DNA from: WS-7 sp036505295
GTDB lineage: Bacteria; Eisenbacteria; RBG-16-71-46; SZUA-252
DNA: 13,772 bases
Assembly: GCA_036505295.1 (NCBI GenBank)
Contig: DASXTQ010000065.1
Span: 1-13,772, forward strand
Direction of reading: 5' to 3'
Positions 1 to 9,000 of the stretch are shown in pieces (position 1 is the first letter of the stretch; each line of letters starts with the position of its first letter). Below the pieces are notes generated by a model. That model was given only the letters and a program-made list of their open reading frames with translations. It was not told the origin of the DNA and made no database searches. The position numbers and the translations under genes are program-made.

Positions 1-34
1 CCGACACCGACGCGAGGGTGAGGAGACGCTTCAT
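1..34 (-). CDS. Start of a further exported protein (runs off the left edge)
   Basis: An ATG at 32-34 overlaps the stop of the barrel gene in a TGATG arrangement and opens 11 codons encoding MKRLLTLASVS. This is a typical basic n-region and beginning of a signal-peptide core. GGAG lies about nine bases upstream within the end of the barrel gene. The junction style and the export-type start match the other genes of the cluster. Nothing can be said about the product. Confidence 0.5.
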   Translation of the reverse strand, partial: MKRLLTLASVS

Positions 35-3000
35 CAGAAGTAGCTCCGAAGCTCGAGTCGGCCGTTGTACACCGCGTTCCGGCTGCTCGCGATCTGTCCG
101 TTCCACGAAACGCCCAACGAAACCTGATCGCGGAGGCGGTAGTCGCCCAGGAGATCGTAGTCGACATGGTTCCCGAGAAGCGGCGGGGCGAAAAAGACGC
201 CCGGCTGATAGACCCCTTCTTGCCTCGTGCGCGCCCAGAGCGCACGGCCGTCGAGCCGAAGCGTTCCGCCCGAGGCGCAGCGCGCCGAAGGACCCGCCGC
301 AAAGGTCTCTTGCAGGCCGCCCCGCGTCACGTCGCGGTCTTGCCTCCCCCGCATGTTCATGGAGACCGACCACGCGGGGCCCAGCGCGCGAGAGAGCTCG
401 AGATCGCACCCACGGCCGCGACTCCTGGAATCGAAGCGATCCACCGCGTCGCTCCGGAGGGCGGTCTGGGACGACCCGTCGATCGTCGCCGACGTGACGA
501 GTCGGACCCCGCCCCAGAGTGGGTTTCGCACTCGGAAGGTTGCGTCGATTCCGTCGCGCACGACCCGGAGGTTTTCGAATTCGCCCGTGCGGTCGCGCCG
601 GACGCCGGCCTCCGCGCGAAGGTCGTAGCGGCTGCCCCTCGGCGCGAACTCGATACTTTGGCGTGCGTTCACGTTCCCGCGAATCGTCGCGCCGGCGTCC
701 AGGTAGTCGCGCGGATCGAGGGCGTGGCGAGGGCTACCCAGCGCGAGGGAAGACAGTGTTTCCACGCGGAGGAAGGTGCTGGCGCCCCACGAGCGCCAGA
801 ACGAGGGCCCGGCCGCCGCTGCGGAGGCGGCGCGCCCGGGGTAGGCGTCCAGCCGGAGCTGAACGTTCGCGCGGGTCCGGGGAACCGGGATCCCGGTCTC
901 GGTGACCACTTGATAATCCCCTTGGAAGCGGGGGTTCCCGAACGCGTCATATGCGCCCGTGCCCGGATCCACCGGGACGACCCGCCGGATCACTTGGGGC
1001 TCGCGGAGCTGCGTGGCGTCGTAGCGCAGCTCCGAGGTGAACGGAGCGCCCGGCGCGCCGGCGAGGATCGCAAGCTGCGCCAGGTCGCTCGCCGATACCC
1101 CGGCGGGGTCGGCGACGCGCCGCCGCGTCCAGCCCATCTCCATCGAAAGGGAAGCTCGGGAGCGCGCGGACACGCCCGCCTCCCACGTCGCACCGCGGGT
1201 CGGAAGCAGCCCCAGTCCCGAATCCCCCCGCCGGTCGAGGCGTTCGCCATACGAAGCGCGAAGATTCACCCGGGATGCGGGAGAGACCCCGAGCCCCATG
1301 GCCCACTCGCGGCTCCGGCGCTCGGGGATGGAGTCCCCTTCCTGATGGGAAATGCGCTCCTCCTGAAAATGCACCTTCGGGGTCACGAATCCCTGCTGGC
1401 GGGCGAGATCAAAGTTGAGGCGCGAGCGCGAGCCCGCCTCCGAGCCCAGCGTGTTCCGGGACCCTTCCCAGCGGACAGTTCCCGGTAGCGCGCCCCGCCA
1501 GTCGGCGGCGAGAGCGCGGCGCATGGACCGCGAACCTCCCTCCAGGCGTCGCTGTCCGATTTCTCCCCGGAAGGAAAGTAGGGAGAAAGGATCGTACTGG
1601 AGACCAAGTTCTCCCCTCGTCTCGCCGCCATCCCGGGCAGCCTGGTTCCAGCGGTCCTGCTCGAAGGCGTTGTCGAGCCGGTCCATCGTCGTGAATCTGC
1701 TGTCGCGGGAGCGGAAGGAACCGGAGAATTGCAGGAGGCCCAGGGAGCGCCCCGTTACCGAGAGCGACCGCGGATCGAGCCGTACGCCGACCCGAACCGC
1801 ATTTCCTCCGTTGTCGCCATCGTCGAGCGAGGAGAGCGCGTTTCGGTCGAATCCGGAGCGCGCCGCTTCCGCTTCCAGGCTCAGCGCGCTGAAGATGCGC
1901 GCCGATCCTCCCAGATCGAGGAGCCGCCGGTCGTCCGGTGAGGGGAGCGAGCGCCCCGGCGCGAAGGATCCGAGACTGCGCCCCATGTAGTGATAGAAGC
2001 GGCTGCCATCCGCGGCGAGCGTGTCGGCGTACGCGCCGCGCCCAGCGCCGACCGGAGCGAATTCGACCAGGTAATCCCCCCTGCCCGCCCCCAGGTGGAT
2101 CCATTGCGGGTTCGCCGGGTCCGTCTGATCCCAGACGTACTCGCCGTGTCCGGCGCCGACATAACGCGCGCCGGACGGCGTGGCAGCGGAATCTCCAAGG
2201 CTCCCGAGCGCGCGCAGGTCTTCCGCGGTGAGCGATGCGTCGATGGGGCTCTTGGGATCGTCTCCGTCCTTGAGGTAGGTCGCGTACCACCGACCCGCCG
2301 AAGCGATCTGCCCCTGGGTGAATGCCGCGTAGAGACTGCGCCGGAAATTGTTGCTTGCTCCCTCGAAGTCGAACGCGATCCTGCTCTCGGCGGTGACAGG
2401 GTGGCGCGTCGTGAAGGTCACGGTCCCGGCGCCGTAGTCGACCACGTAGTCCTGATCGGCGCCGCGCTTGAGCTTCGCGCCGTCCAGCCAAACCGTCTCG
2501 GATCCCGCGACAATTCCCGGCGGAATCTCGCCGGGCGCGCGCGGGATGAGATCGTACGGCCCCTGTTTGCCCTCCTCCCCTCGGATCTCGATCGAGCGGC
2601 GTTCCCCCTTGGCGCTTGCCGCGGCAAGGTCCCATTTGGCGCCCGCGACCCTCGCCTGGCCCCTCACGCCCTGGAGCTGCCGGGTGATGCGCGCGAATTC
2701 GCCGGGCCCTCCGTCGAGCCTGAAGTCCCCCATCGTGACCTCGCCGTGCGGCGCTCGGACCGACAGGAAAAGCCGGTCCAGATCCTGCAGCTCGCGCGTG
2801 GTTCCGTCCGGCTCGAACGGAAGCTCCTGATCGCTCAAGGTGGCGGCGAGCTCCACGTCGCCGGCGACACGCCCCCGCACGGTGAGGTCGAGCGTTTGAT
2901 GCAACGATGCGTCGCGCCCTCGCCCCATCTCGACGCTCAGGGTCTTCGAACCCGAAAAGAGAAGCGTGCCTGGAGTTCCCGCCCCCGGGGGCGTGGCCGC

Positions 3001-3270
3001 GGCAACCGGGTCGGCGCGGCGCACGATGGTCGGCGCGCCCGCAGCAGAATCGGCTGCGAGAGGCTTCGAAAACGGCGAGGACGCGCGGAGCGAAAGGAGC
3101 GAGGGCGATCGGAGCACGGGATACTCGATCACCAGCGTGTCGCCGGAGGAGGGTGGCCCCCCGGGATAGACCACGTCGGTCGGGCGCGAAGAGGCCGGCC
3201 GCACGCTCGCCATCGCGAAAAGGAGCGCAAGCGTGACGGCCGGGCCATGCGCTGGAGCGCCGCGGGTCAT
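34..3270 (-). CDS. Large FCB-type outer-membrane beta-barrel-like protein, function unknown
   Basis: This 1078-residue protein probably sits in the outer membrane. The start is the ATG at 3268-3270 in the ATGA overlap; the frame is open upstream only through the propeller gene. A short signal peptide (about 1-26) precedes a low-complexity linker. A beta-rich domain (about 105-190) has SGSKTLSVEMGRGRD, ELAATLSDQELPFEPDG and TMGDFRLDGG. At about 254-290 is GSETVWLDGAKLKRGADQDY and then VVDYGAGTVTF. I recall a close equivalent of this in large uncharacterised surface proteins of Bacteroidota. Three G-x-G-x-G-x-Y motifs follow at about 370-418. The rest (about 450-1078) has the alternating strand pattern and many Arg, Gly and aromatic residues of a large barrel, and ends in Phe (ELRSYF). 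A porin, receptor or secretion channel are all possible. It is about half the size of SprA and not assigned to it. Confidence 0.8.
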   Translation of the reverse strand: MTRGAPAHGPAVTLALLFAMASVRPASSRPTDVVYPGGPPSSGDTLVIEYPVLRSPSLLSLRASSPFSKPLAADSAAGAPTIVRRADPVAAATPPGAGTPGTLLFSGSKTLSVEMGRGRDASLHQTLDLTVRGRVAGDVELAATLSDQELPFEPDGTTRELQDLDRLFLSVRAPHGEVTMGDFRLDGGPGEFARITRQLQGVRGQARVAGAKWDLAAASAKGERRSIEIRGEEGKQGPYDLIPRAPGEIPPGIVAGSETVWLDGAKLKRGADQDYVVDYGAGTVTFTTRHPVTAESRIAFDFEGASNNFRRSLYAAFTQGQIASAGRWYATYLKDGDDPKSPIDASLTAEDLRALGSLGDSAATPSGARYVGAGHGEYVWDQTDPANPQWIHLGAGRGDYLVEFAPVGAGRGAYADTLAADGSRFYHYMGRSLGSFAPGRSLPSPDDRRLLDLGGSARIFSALSLEAEAARSGFDRNALSSLDDGDNGGNAVRVGVRLDPRSLSVTGRSLGLLQFSGSFRSRDSRFTTMDRLDNAFEQDRWNQAARDGGETRGELGLQYDPFSLLSFRGEIGQRRLEGGSRSMRRALAADWRGALPGTVRWEGSRNTLGSEAGSRSRLNFDLARQQGFVTPKVHFQEERISHQEGDSIPERRSREWAMGLGVSPASRVNLRASYGERLDRRGDSGLGLLPTRGATWEAGVSARSRASLSMEMGWTRRRVADPAGVSASDLAQLAILAGAPGAPFTSELRYDATQLREPQVIRRVVPVDPGTGAYDAFGNPRFQGDYQVVTETGIPVPRTRANVQLRLDAYPGRAASAAAAGPSFWRSWGASTFLRVETLSSLALGSPRHALDPRDYLDAGATIRGNVNARQSIEFAPRGSRYDLRAEAGVRRDRTGEFENLRVVRDGIDATFRVRNPLWGGVRLVTSATIDGSSQTALRSDAVDRFDSRSRGRGCDLELSRALGPAWSVSMNMRGRQDRDVTRGGLQETFAAGPSARCASGGTLRLDGRALWARTRQEGVYQPGVFFAPPLLGNHVDYDLLGDYRLRDQVSLGVSWNGQIASSRNAVYNGRLELRSYF

Positions 3271-4250
3271 GGCCGCGCGGCCCGCTCGGGTTCCAGCACC
3301 TGAATCTCGGCGCGTTCCGGATCCGCCACCGCGATCTGCCCGCGCGGGCCGATCGCGAGCGCGGCGGGGCGCCATGGAACGCGATCGCCGCCAAGAGCGC
3401 GGATCAAGAGGATCGAGCCGTCCGAACCGATCACGAAAATGCGCTGGCCGACCGTGTCGGCGGCGTACAGGTGACCGGCACGGTCGACCGCAAGATCGGA
3501 GATCGAGACGGCCTTGGGAAGTGGATCCAGCACCAAGCCGAACCGGAATCGCCCGCTTGCGTCGAAGCGGCGCAAGGCGCCGCGCGCGGCATCGTAGATC
3601 CAGACCTCGCCGCGCTCCCCCACCGCCGCGGCAAGGGGCACAAGGATCGAGTCCTCGGGGACCAGATACCGTGCGACCCTGGCCCGTCCAAGACGGTCGT
3701 CGAGAGGCACGAGGTCTCGCGCGGGCGCGGAGAGGAGCCAGAGCTTCCCGAACCGGTCGAGCACCAGGCGCGCGCCCGCACCGCGCGATTCCTCAAGAGC
3801 GGAGGCTTGAAACGGCTTGAGCCCCAGGAATCGTCCCGCGCGATCGAAGGCCACGACCGCGCCGCGGCCGCGGTCCAGGACGAGAAGCGATTGGTCTCGA
3901 TCCACCACGAGGTCCTGGGGCAGCTCGAGCGAAGTCTCATCCGAACCGTACCCACCGACCTCGTACAGGACCCGTCCCCGCGGGTCGAGCTTGGTGATGC
4001 GGCGGGTCTCCGCATCGAGCACGTGCAGGTTTCCGTCGGAGTCGTACGCGAGTCGGGACGGACGGCGGATCCCGGCGGCCTCGAGCGCCTCGCGATCGAA
4101 GGTCCACTCGGTTCGGAGCGCGGTGGGCGGCCCGGAGGCGGTCGAGTCCGCCGCCTCGCGCTCTTCGGCCAGGCAAATCCCGTGCGAGCCCGCCAGGCAG
4201 GCGAGCGTCGCCAGAATCGCGATAAGAGTTCTTCTCGTCGGACCGCTCAT
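3267..4250 (-). CDS. Exported NHL-type six-bladed beta-propeller protein
   Basis: This 327-residue protein is a likely periplasmic or surface binding scaffold with no enzyme motif visible. Residues 1-29 form a signal peptide (core LIAILATLACLAG; cleavage probably after ICLA). Cys18 and Cys26 lack a proper lipobox, so a lipoprotein is unlikely. Six repeats of the form 'P..LAVD..G.LYV.D.....I..FD..G' occur at about 63-95, 110-142, 160-187, 205-235, 249-281 and 294-323, enough to close one six-bladed NHL propeller. An ATG further upstream in the open frame is not used: the chosen ATG has the signal peptide and lies after the stop of the preceding gene. GAGGAG is 18 bases upstream, an unusually long spacing. 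The stop overlaps the start of the barrel gene as ATGA (3267-3270), implying coupled translation and a likely shared role with that barrel. Confidence 0.85.
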   Translation of the reverse strand: MSGPTRRTLIAILATLACLAGSHGICLAEEREAADSTASGPPTALRTEWTFDREALEAAGIRRPSRLAYDSDGNLHVLDAETRRITKLDPRGRVLYEVGGYGSDETSLELPQDLVVDRDQSLLVLDRGRGAVVAFDRAGRFLGLKPFQASALEESRGAGARLVLDRFGKLWLLSAPARDLVPLDDRLGRARVARYLVPEDSILVPLAAAVGERGEVWIYDAARGALRRFDASGRFRFGLVLDPLPKAVSISDLAVDRAGHLYAADTVGQRIFVIGSDGSILLIRALGGDRVPWRPAALAIGPRGQIAVADPERAEIQVLEPERAARP

Positions 4251-4306
4251 GGATGCTGGAGGGGGATGCTCCTCAGCGCGGCCGTGGTACGGCGGAACTC
4301 GAGCGA

Positions 4307-5164
4307 CTAGAACCGGTGCCGGATCAGCACCTTTCCCCCGCCGTCGGCGGTGATCATGGTGAGGAATCGTGTCTCGTTCTGCTCGATCGCCGATTGCTCC
4401 GCCTTCATGTCGCGGCGGTGAAGCACTTGGGTGTCGATGGCGCTGACCACTCGATTCAGGATCGCCAGCGCGAAGGAGAACTTCGCGCGGCTGAATGCGC
4501 GGGTCGAATTCTGCCGCGTCTCGATATAGGACTTCTGGAGCGAGGCGCTTGTCCAGTTCCAAGCCCGATTCCCGGTCGGAAGCCGCGCGGCCACCCAGGC
4601 GTCCTGCGCCGCTGGATCCGACGGAAACTCGTTCCGGGCGTCCCGCCGGAGCGCGTCCTCGTAGGAATCCGGGCCCGATCCACTCGAGCGCAGGTAGGTT
4701 CCGACGAGCCTCCAATAGTCGTCCGATTCGGATTCCGTGCCGATGCCGGCGTTCAGCGTTGCCTGTTCGATGTAGTCATTCTTCCGGAGATGCCCCGCGA
4801 CCTCCCACGCAGCGAAGTTGGCCCAGATCGCGCCCTCGGAAACAAAGAACCCCGTGGCGCGCCCTTTGTGACCCAAATACAACTCCCCCGCTCCGGGCAG
4901 GAGGAGCGAGAGCAGCACCGCCTTCCTTGGATTCACCGAGCTCGGCGCCCGCGCTTGGGTTGCTTCCTGCTCCCCCTCCTGCGCCGCATTCGCGAGCGGG
5001 CTCCACGCGGGCTCCGATCCCATTCGCGGTACGGCGATGGGGGCGCGCGTTAGCTCCGTGCTCGCCTGCGCGGACGAAGCCCAGGCGAAGCCAGCGGCAA
5101 CAAGCAAAATGACGGACGGAGTGGTCTTAATGGAGCCCCTTCGTGACGACAAAACTGAAGGCAT
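4307..5164 (-). CDS. DUF5683-like exported membrane protein, copy B
   Basis: This 285-residue protein is a diverged tandem paralog of the preceding gene. Its signal peptide (1-34) has a hydrophobic core and an AQA cleavage site. A linker to about 78 is followed by KAVLLSLLLPGAGELYLGH (81-99) and a hydrophobic segment to about 122, parallel to the same block in copy A. LNRVVSAID (236-244) matches FVNRVVSAVD of copy A. The insert between (125-225) is longer and unlike copy A. The protein ends in Phe (IRHRF). The ATG at 5162-5164 has GAGGG three bases upstream and overlaps the 3' end of copy A by 38 bases in another frame. A TTG at 5174-5176 with GAGG upstream is a possible alternative that would add four residues. 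Function unknown. It may work with copy A as a pair in the envelope; that is inference from tandem arrangement only. Confidence 0.8.
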   Translation of the reverse strand: MPSVLSSRRGSIKTTPSVILLVAAGFAWASSAQASTELTRAPIAVPRMGSEPAWSPLANAAQEGEQEATQARAPSSVNPRKAVLLSLLLPGAGELYLGHKGRATGFFVSEGAIWANFAAWEVAGHLRKNDYIEQATLNAGIGTESESDDYWRLVGTYLRSSGSGPDSYEDALRRDARNEFPSDPAAQDAWVAARLPTGNRAWNWTSASLQKSYIETRQNSTRAFSRAKFSFALAILNRVVSAIDTQVLHRRDMKAEQSAIEQNETRFLTMITADGGGKVLIRHRF

Positions 5165-5939
5165 TTTCCCTCGCAAACGGCCTCGTACGCATCTTGAACC
5201 GGATCTGCGTGTCGTTGCCGAGCGAAGCCCGGCCCCGATGCTTCATGATGCGCAGCACATCCACCGCGCTCACCACTCGATTCACGAAGGCCCCCGCCAC
5301 CGCCGTATTCGCGTTTTTCAGAAAGTTATTACTGTGTGCACGGATCCCTCGATAGAAGTTCCGGTTGTCCTGGCTGTCCCAGCCGGACCAGTATGTCGAG
5401 ATCTTTCCGATATCCTCGTAGTATTGCTGCCGGTTGTTATCTCGGAAGTAGAGGATGAGGCTGTCCGCTGCGGGATCGTAGGTGCCGTTGGTTTGCTCCT
5501 GGGTCTTCCAGGAGGTGTAGTCCCAGTGCCCGTCGGCGTAGGTCTCGAACTCCTTTTCCTTCGATTTGCCGCGGTCGTGGTAGTAGAGGTACGCGGCCCA
5601 AGCCATACCCTCGAGACCCAGGTTCACGAACCCACGCTTTTGTCCCGCGTACAAATGACCCACCCCCGGGACGGCCAGGTTCATGAGAAACGCCTTACCG
5701 GCGGATCTGTGAACCGTTTCTTCAGGGGTCAAAGCGGCAGGATTTGCCGCCGTGGCGGTCGGCTCTGCGATGGGAGCAGGGGTTACAGAATCCGCGATCG
5801 CCCGCTGAGCGAGCAGAATCTCCCTCGGGGTCTCGGAGTCAAAATCCAGTAGGGACGCAGTTTGACCGAGACGGGGGTAGGCGGAGGCGGCCAGGATCGC
5901 CGCGATGAAGAGTAAGGCACGTGAGGTCAGTCTTCTCAT
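5127..5939 (-). CDS. DUF5683-like exported membrane protein, copy A
   Basis: This 270-residue protein is of unknown function. Residues 1-20 are a basic n-region and hydrophobic core (MRRLTS...ALLFIAAILAAS), followed by a Pro/Ala/Thr-rich linker to about 78. A hydrophobic hairpin-like block (81-120) then carries KAFLMNLAVPGVGHLYAGQ, which resembles the 'S..LPG.GQ.Y.G.' core of DUF5683 and similar small FCB membrane proteins. The middle (125-200) is polar and rich in Tyr, Asp and Asn. The C-terminal part contains FVNRVVSAVD (218-227), also present in the next gene. It has a strong promoter 37 bases upstream, but the only purine run close to the ATG (AGGGG) abuts it with no spacing, so initiation efficiency is uncertain. 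A paralog overlaps its 3' end. No catalytic residues are recognisable. Gene reality is near certain; the family name is tentative. Confidence 0.82.
   Translation of the reverse strand: MRRLTSRALLFIAAILAASAYPRLGQTASLLDFDSETPREILLAQRAIADSVTPAPIAEPTATAANPAALTPEETVHRSAGKAFLMNLAVPGVGHLYAGQKRGFVNLGLEGMAWAAYLYYHDRGKSKEKEFETYADGHWDYTSWKTQEQTNGTYDPAADSLILYFRDNNRQQYYEDIGKISTYWSGWDSQDNRNFYRGIRAHSNNFLKNANTAVAGAFVNRVVSAVDVLRIMKHRGRASLGNDTQIRFKMRTRPFARENAFSFVVTKGLH
5168..5172 (-). promoter_or_regulatory. Ribosome binding site of DUF5683-like copy B
   Basis: GAGGG reads on the minus strand within the end of copy A, three bases before the ATG at 5162-5164. The spacing is short but it is the best candidate near that start. 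It supports the 38-base overlap of the two genes rather than a start inside the following stretch. Confidence 0.45.
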
Positions 5940-5975
5940 CCCCTAACCGGGCTGAACCTTCTTGGAACACAATCA

Positions 5976-6004
5976 ATTATAGCTGCGTCCACTCTATTTG
6001 ACAA
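5976..6004 (-). promoter_or_regulatory. Near-consensus sigma70 promoter overlapping the end of the protease gene
   Basis: On the minus strand TTGTCA (5999-6004, five of six to TTGACA) and a perfect TATAAT (5976-5981) are separated by exactly 17 bases. The -35 box falls within the last codons (Val-Val-Lys) of the protease gene, and the -10 box lies in the 54-base gap behind it. Transcription would start near 5969, giving a leader of about 30 bases for the gene starting at 5939. It would drive the downstream envelope cluster apart from the porU-porV transcript. Confidence 0.72.
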
Positions 6005-9000
6005 CGGCGAACTTGCCGAACACGACATCGCTCGTCCCGGTGCCATGTACCTCCACCCGCACGAGATATACCCCGCTCGCGAGATCCCGTACCGGAATTC
6101 TTACGACGTTTTGTGCTGGGCTCGATGGCCCGGGCAGGCGCTGGACCTCGTTTCCCAATGGGTCGAGGACCCGGATCAGGACCGAGCTGACCCCTTGTCC
6201 GAGCGTGTACGCGAGGCCGATGTCACGCCCGCGGGCCGGGTTGGGGAAGCAGTAGAGAGAGCCCTTCTCGAGCGAGGACGCCTGGACCACCGGGCCCTGG
6301 TAGGTATCCTCGAGCACCGAAGTTCGACGGCGATTGCCCCCAAACTCGGGCCAGGGCGTCCGCACGGACACGCCATTCCTCGAGAAGAGGGCGCTGTCCG
6401 CCCTCATGGGAACCTGGTAGGCATGAAGGGCCCCGTCGTCGTCCCCACCAATCACGAGGTGGGTCCAGGCCGGACCGGCCGGATCCGGTGGCAGTTGCGC
6501 GTCGTTCAGGCTGAGTAGCATGGGGGTGGAGGACGCGCCGCCCTGAATCGCGAGGGGCCAGCCCGGGATCGTCTTGCCGTCGCTGTCGAGCGCGACGAGA
6601 AGACCGTTGAAGAGGCCGACGATCACCTCCGCACGCGCGTCCCCGCTCACATCACCGACGATCGGCGACCCCTCACCCCCGCGAGCTTCCGGTCCGTATC
6701 GCCCGGTCAGTGAAACAGGCCAGCCGTGGGGCTCGATGCCGTTCCGATTGTAGCGGTGGACGCGGCCCTCCTTGTCCATCGCAAGGATCTCCGGATAGCC
6801 GTCACCGTCGAGATCCCCTGCGGCCAGCGGTCCCCAGAGAGTTCCCGCGACCTCAACCGGCCATCCCGGTAGCTCCGTGCCGTCGAGCCTGAAGCAGTGA
6901 ATCAGGCCTTGCCTTGCGTCCGACACGACCAGCTCAAGGTCGCGATCCGCCGCACGATCTATGTCGACACCCAGCAGGTAGGGCTCGAAGTTCGAGCTGG
7001 GCACGCGAAAGAACACGTTCAGGTAGCCTGGTGCCTTGTTGTACGGATCGACGATTCGGATGTAGCCGTTGCGAAGCGCCCATGCGACCTGATACCCGCC
7101 GGCGCCGGTGAAACGGCCCACCGCCAGGTTGCCGGATGTCGGCGACGTGACCATGGCCGCCCCGACCTGGAGCGTGTCCGCCACGGTCGTGACGAGCGGT
7201 GCCACGCTCACGCTGTCCGAAGGGATGATGAGGAAGGATCGCCCGTCGCTCGCTCCCACAACCACGTTCCCTCCCGGATCGAGGGCGGGGGCGGTGGTGG
7301 CGACAACCAAGGCGTTGGTCGAATCTAACTTCACTGGTCCCCAGCCGTACAGCGAGGTTGCTGCCACACCTGAATCTCGGGGCGCTGCAGCACGGAATGC
7401 GTACACTCCGCCGTTCTCCGCCGTAGCCACGACGGCCGCATCATGCTGCGCAAGAGGATTCCGATGAAATAGGCTGTCCGCGAAAAGCACCGGCCCGACC
7501 ACCTTCGCCGGCAGGCGGAAGAGGGTCGCAGTAGAATCGGGCCGAAGCTTGTAGTAGGGCTCACCATCCGAGGTCCAAGCGTAGGCCACGCTGTCCACCG
7601 CCGTCACGACCGAGACCAAACCGTCGTGCCGCAATCGTCCATACGTAGGCTTCGCGCCGCGCTGGCTCACGCCGGTTGCCAGCGGCCACCCCACCACCCT
7701 CCAGTCGGCGGTGACGGTGAGGTTCATGTCGAGCGCCGCCGGGCTTCCCACGTCGATCGCGATGTGGCTCACGCCGCCGTCGTTGGTGTTCGAGTTCGGA
7801 GTGGTTTCGGGTCCGAGCCGGGTGTGGTTGCCGACGAAGTAAGGATCGAAGGGGCTTCCGAAGAGATACCGCGACGTAGGATCGCCGATGTCGGCGATGC
7901 CGTCCGCCTCGACGACACGGACGCCCCGCCGTGACGGATTCGAGTTGATTCCGAAATCCGGCGGGATGTGCCGGCCGTAGATCACGGAGTTGTCGACGTG
8001 CCAGATCAGGATTCCCTGACCCGGCAGCAGGAAGTCGTACTCCTTGTCCCCGACGGAATCGGCCCCGGCCGCCAAGCCTGGGCCCAGGATAACCCCGCTC
8101 GAGTCGCGGTCCAGAAAGAGCGTGTTGTCCGCGTTCAGATCGGTCTCGCGGTTCTCGATTAAGTAGAACTCCTCCCCACCCAGCGGTACGAACAGGGTCC
8201 GGTCGGAAAGCTGGGTCGCCCGGAGCGCGGTCGTAAGAGACCTCCCCGGATCGACGTAGTCGATGTTGTCGGGCCAGAGGAGAAACTTGGACCAGGGATC
8301 CAGGCTCACCGGCAGGATGCCGCTAGCTTCCACCTTGGCGTTGGTCTTCGCGTCCGTGATCTCCGTGCTGAGCAGGTACCCAGAATCCATGTTGCTCCAG
8401 ACGCCGACTCCCGGGAGGAACGTCTCGATGTCGTAAAGATCGAAGAGCCCCTGCGTGTGGCCGAACTCGTGGGCCATCGTCCCGTTGATCGCGGCGTAGT
8501 AGCCGTCCTGGGACTCGGTCTCGGGCATGACGAGCCCGCCCCGGATCGAGACCGCGCCGCCGTTCACCGGGACCGAGTCGGTCAGATTGATCTGGAAGGT
8601 CGGAAAATCGCGCGGGCTGTCGTTGTTCAGGTCGGTCTGAAAATCGGACCCCGCGTGGAAGAGCGCGACGACGTCGAACCGCCCGAACGGGATCGAGTCC
8701 GTCTGGTCCGCGATCCGGACCGCGTCGTGGAAGAACCTCTTGGCGCTGTCGAAGGACTGCTGCCCGAGGGTCCAGGGTCCGTACCGCCCGGTGTCGCCCA
8801 GCCGATACGCGGCGGAATCCGCCTGGGGGTAGACGTCGTACTCGATCACGAGGTGCCCGTACGAGGCGAATGCCCAGTAACGCTTGAGAGCCTCGAGGTG
8901 GGACAGGAAAAACTTTCGGTCGTGCGGCGGCGGGTCGATCACGATCCCGAGAGCCTTTCCATCCCTGAGGTCGAATTTTCCGTCCGGCGTGGTGGTCAGC

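Noticed and set aside
34..3270. Identification of the barrel as the T9SS translocon SprA
   Set aside because: SprA is roughly 2,300-2,500 residues and this protein is 1078. The recognised motifs fit another uncharacterised FCB surface family better. Only a profile search could reopen this.
166..3303. Long plus-strand frames opposite the barrel gene (166-1488 and 1990-3303)
   Set aside because: Both are in codon register with the minus-strand gene and show the same mirror composition. The minus frame has a signal peptide, family motifs and a C-terminal Phe, so it is the real gene.
1409..3394. A 661-codon minus-strand frame inside the barrel gene
   Set aside because: It is an out-of-frame shadow with Arg/Ala/Gly-rich, low-information sequence and no start context. 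The overlapping frame carries all recognisable motifs.
4160..4250. Lipoprotein signal in the NHL propeller protein
   Set aside because: The cysteines follow TLA and HGI, neither a good lipobox; an ordinary signal peptidase I site at ICLA fits better.
5940..5993. Terminator or small gene between the protease and copy A
   Set aside because: No stem with a T-tract and no open frame with a ribosome binding site is present in these 54 bases; only the promoter is supported.
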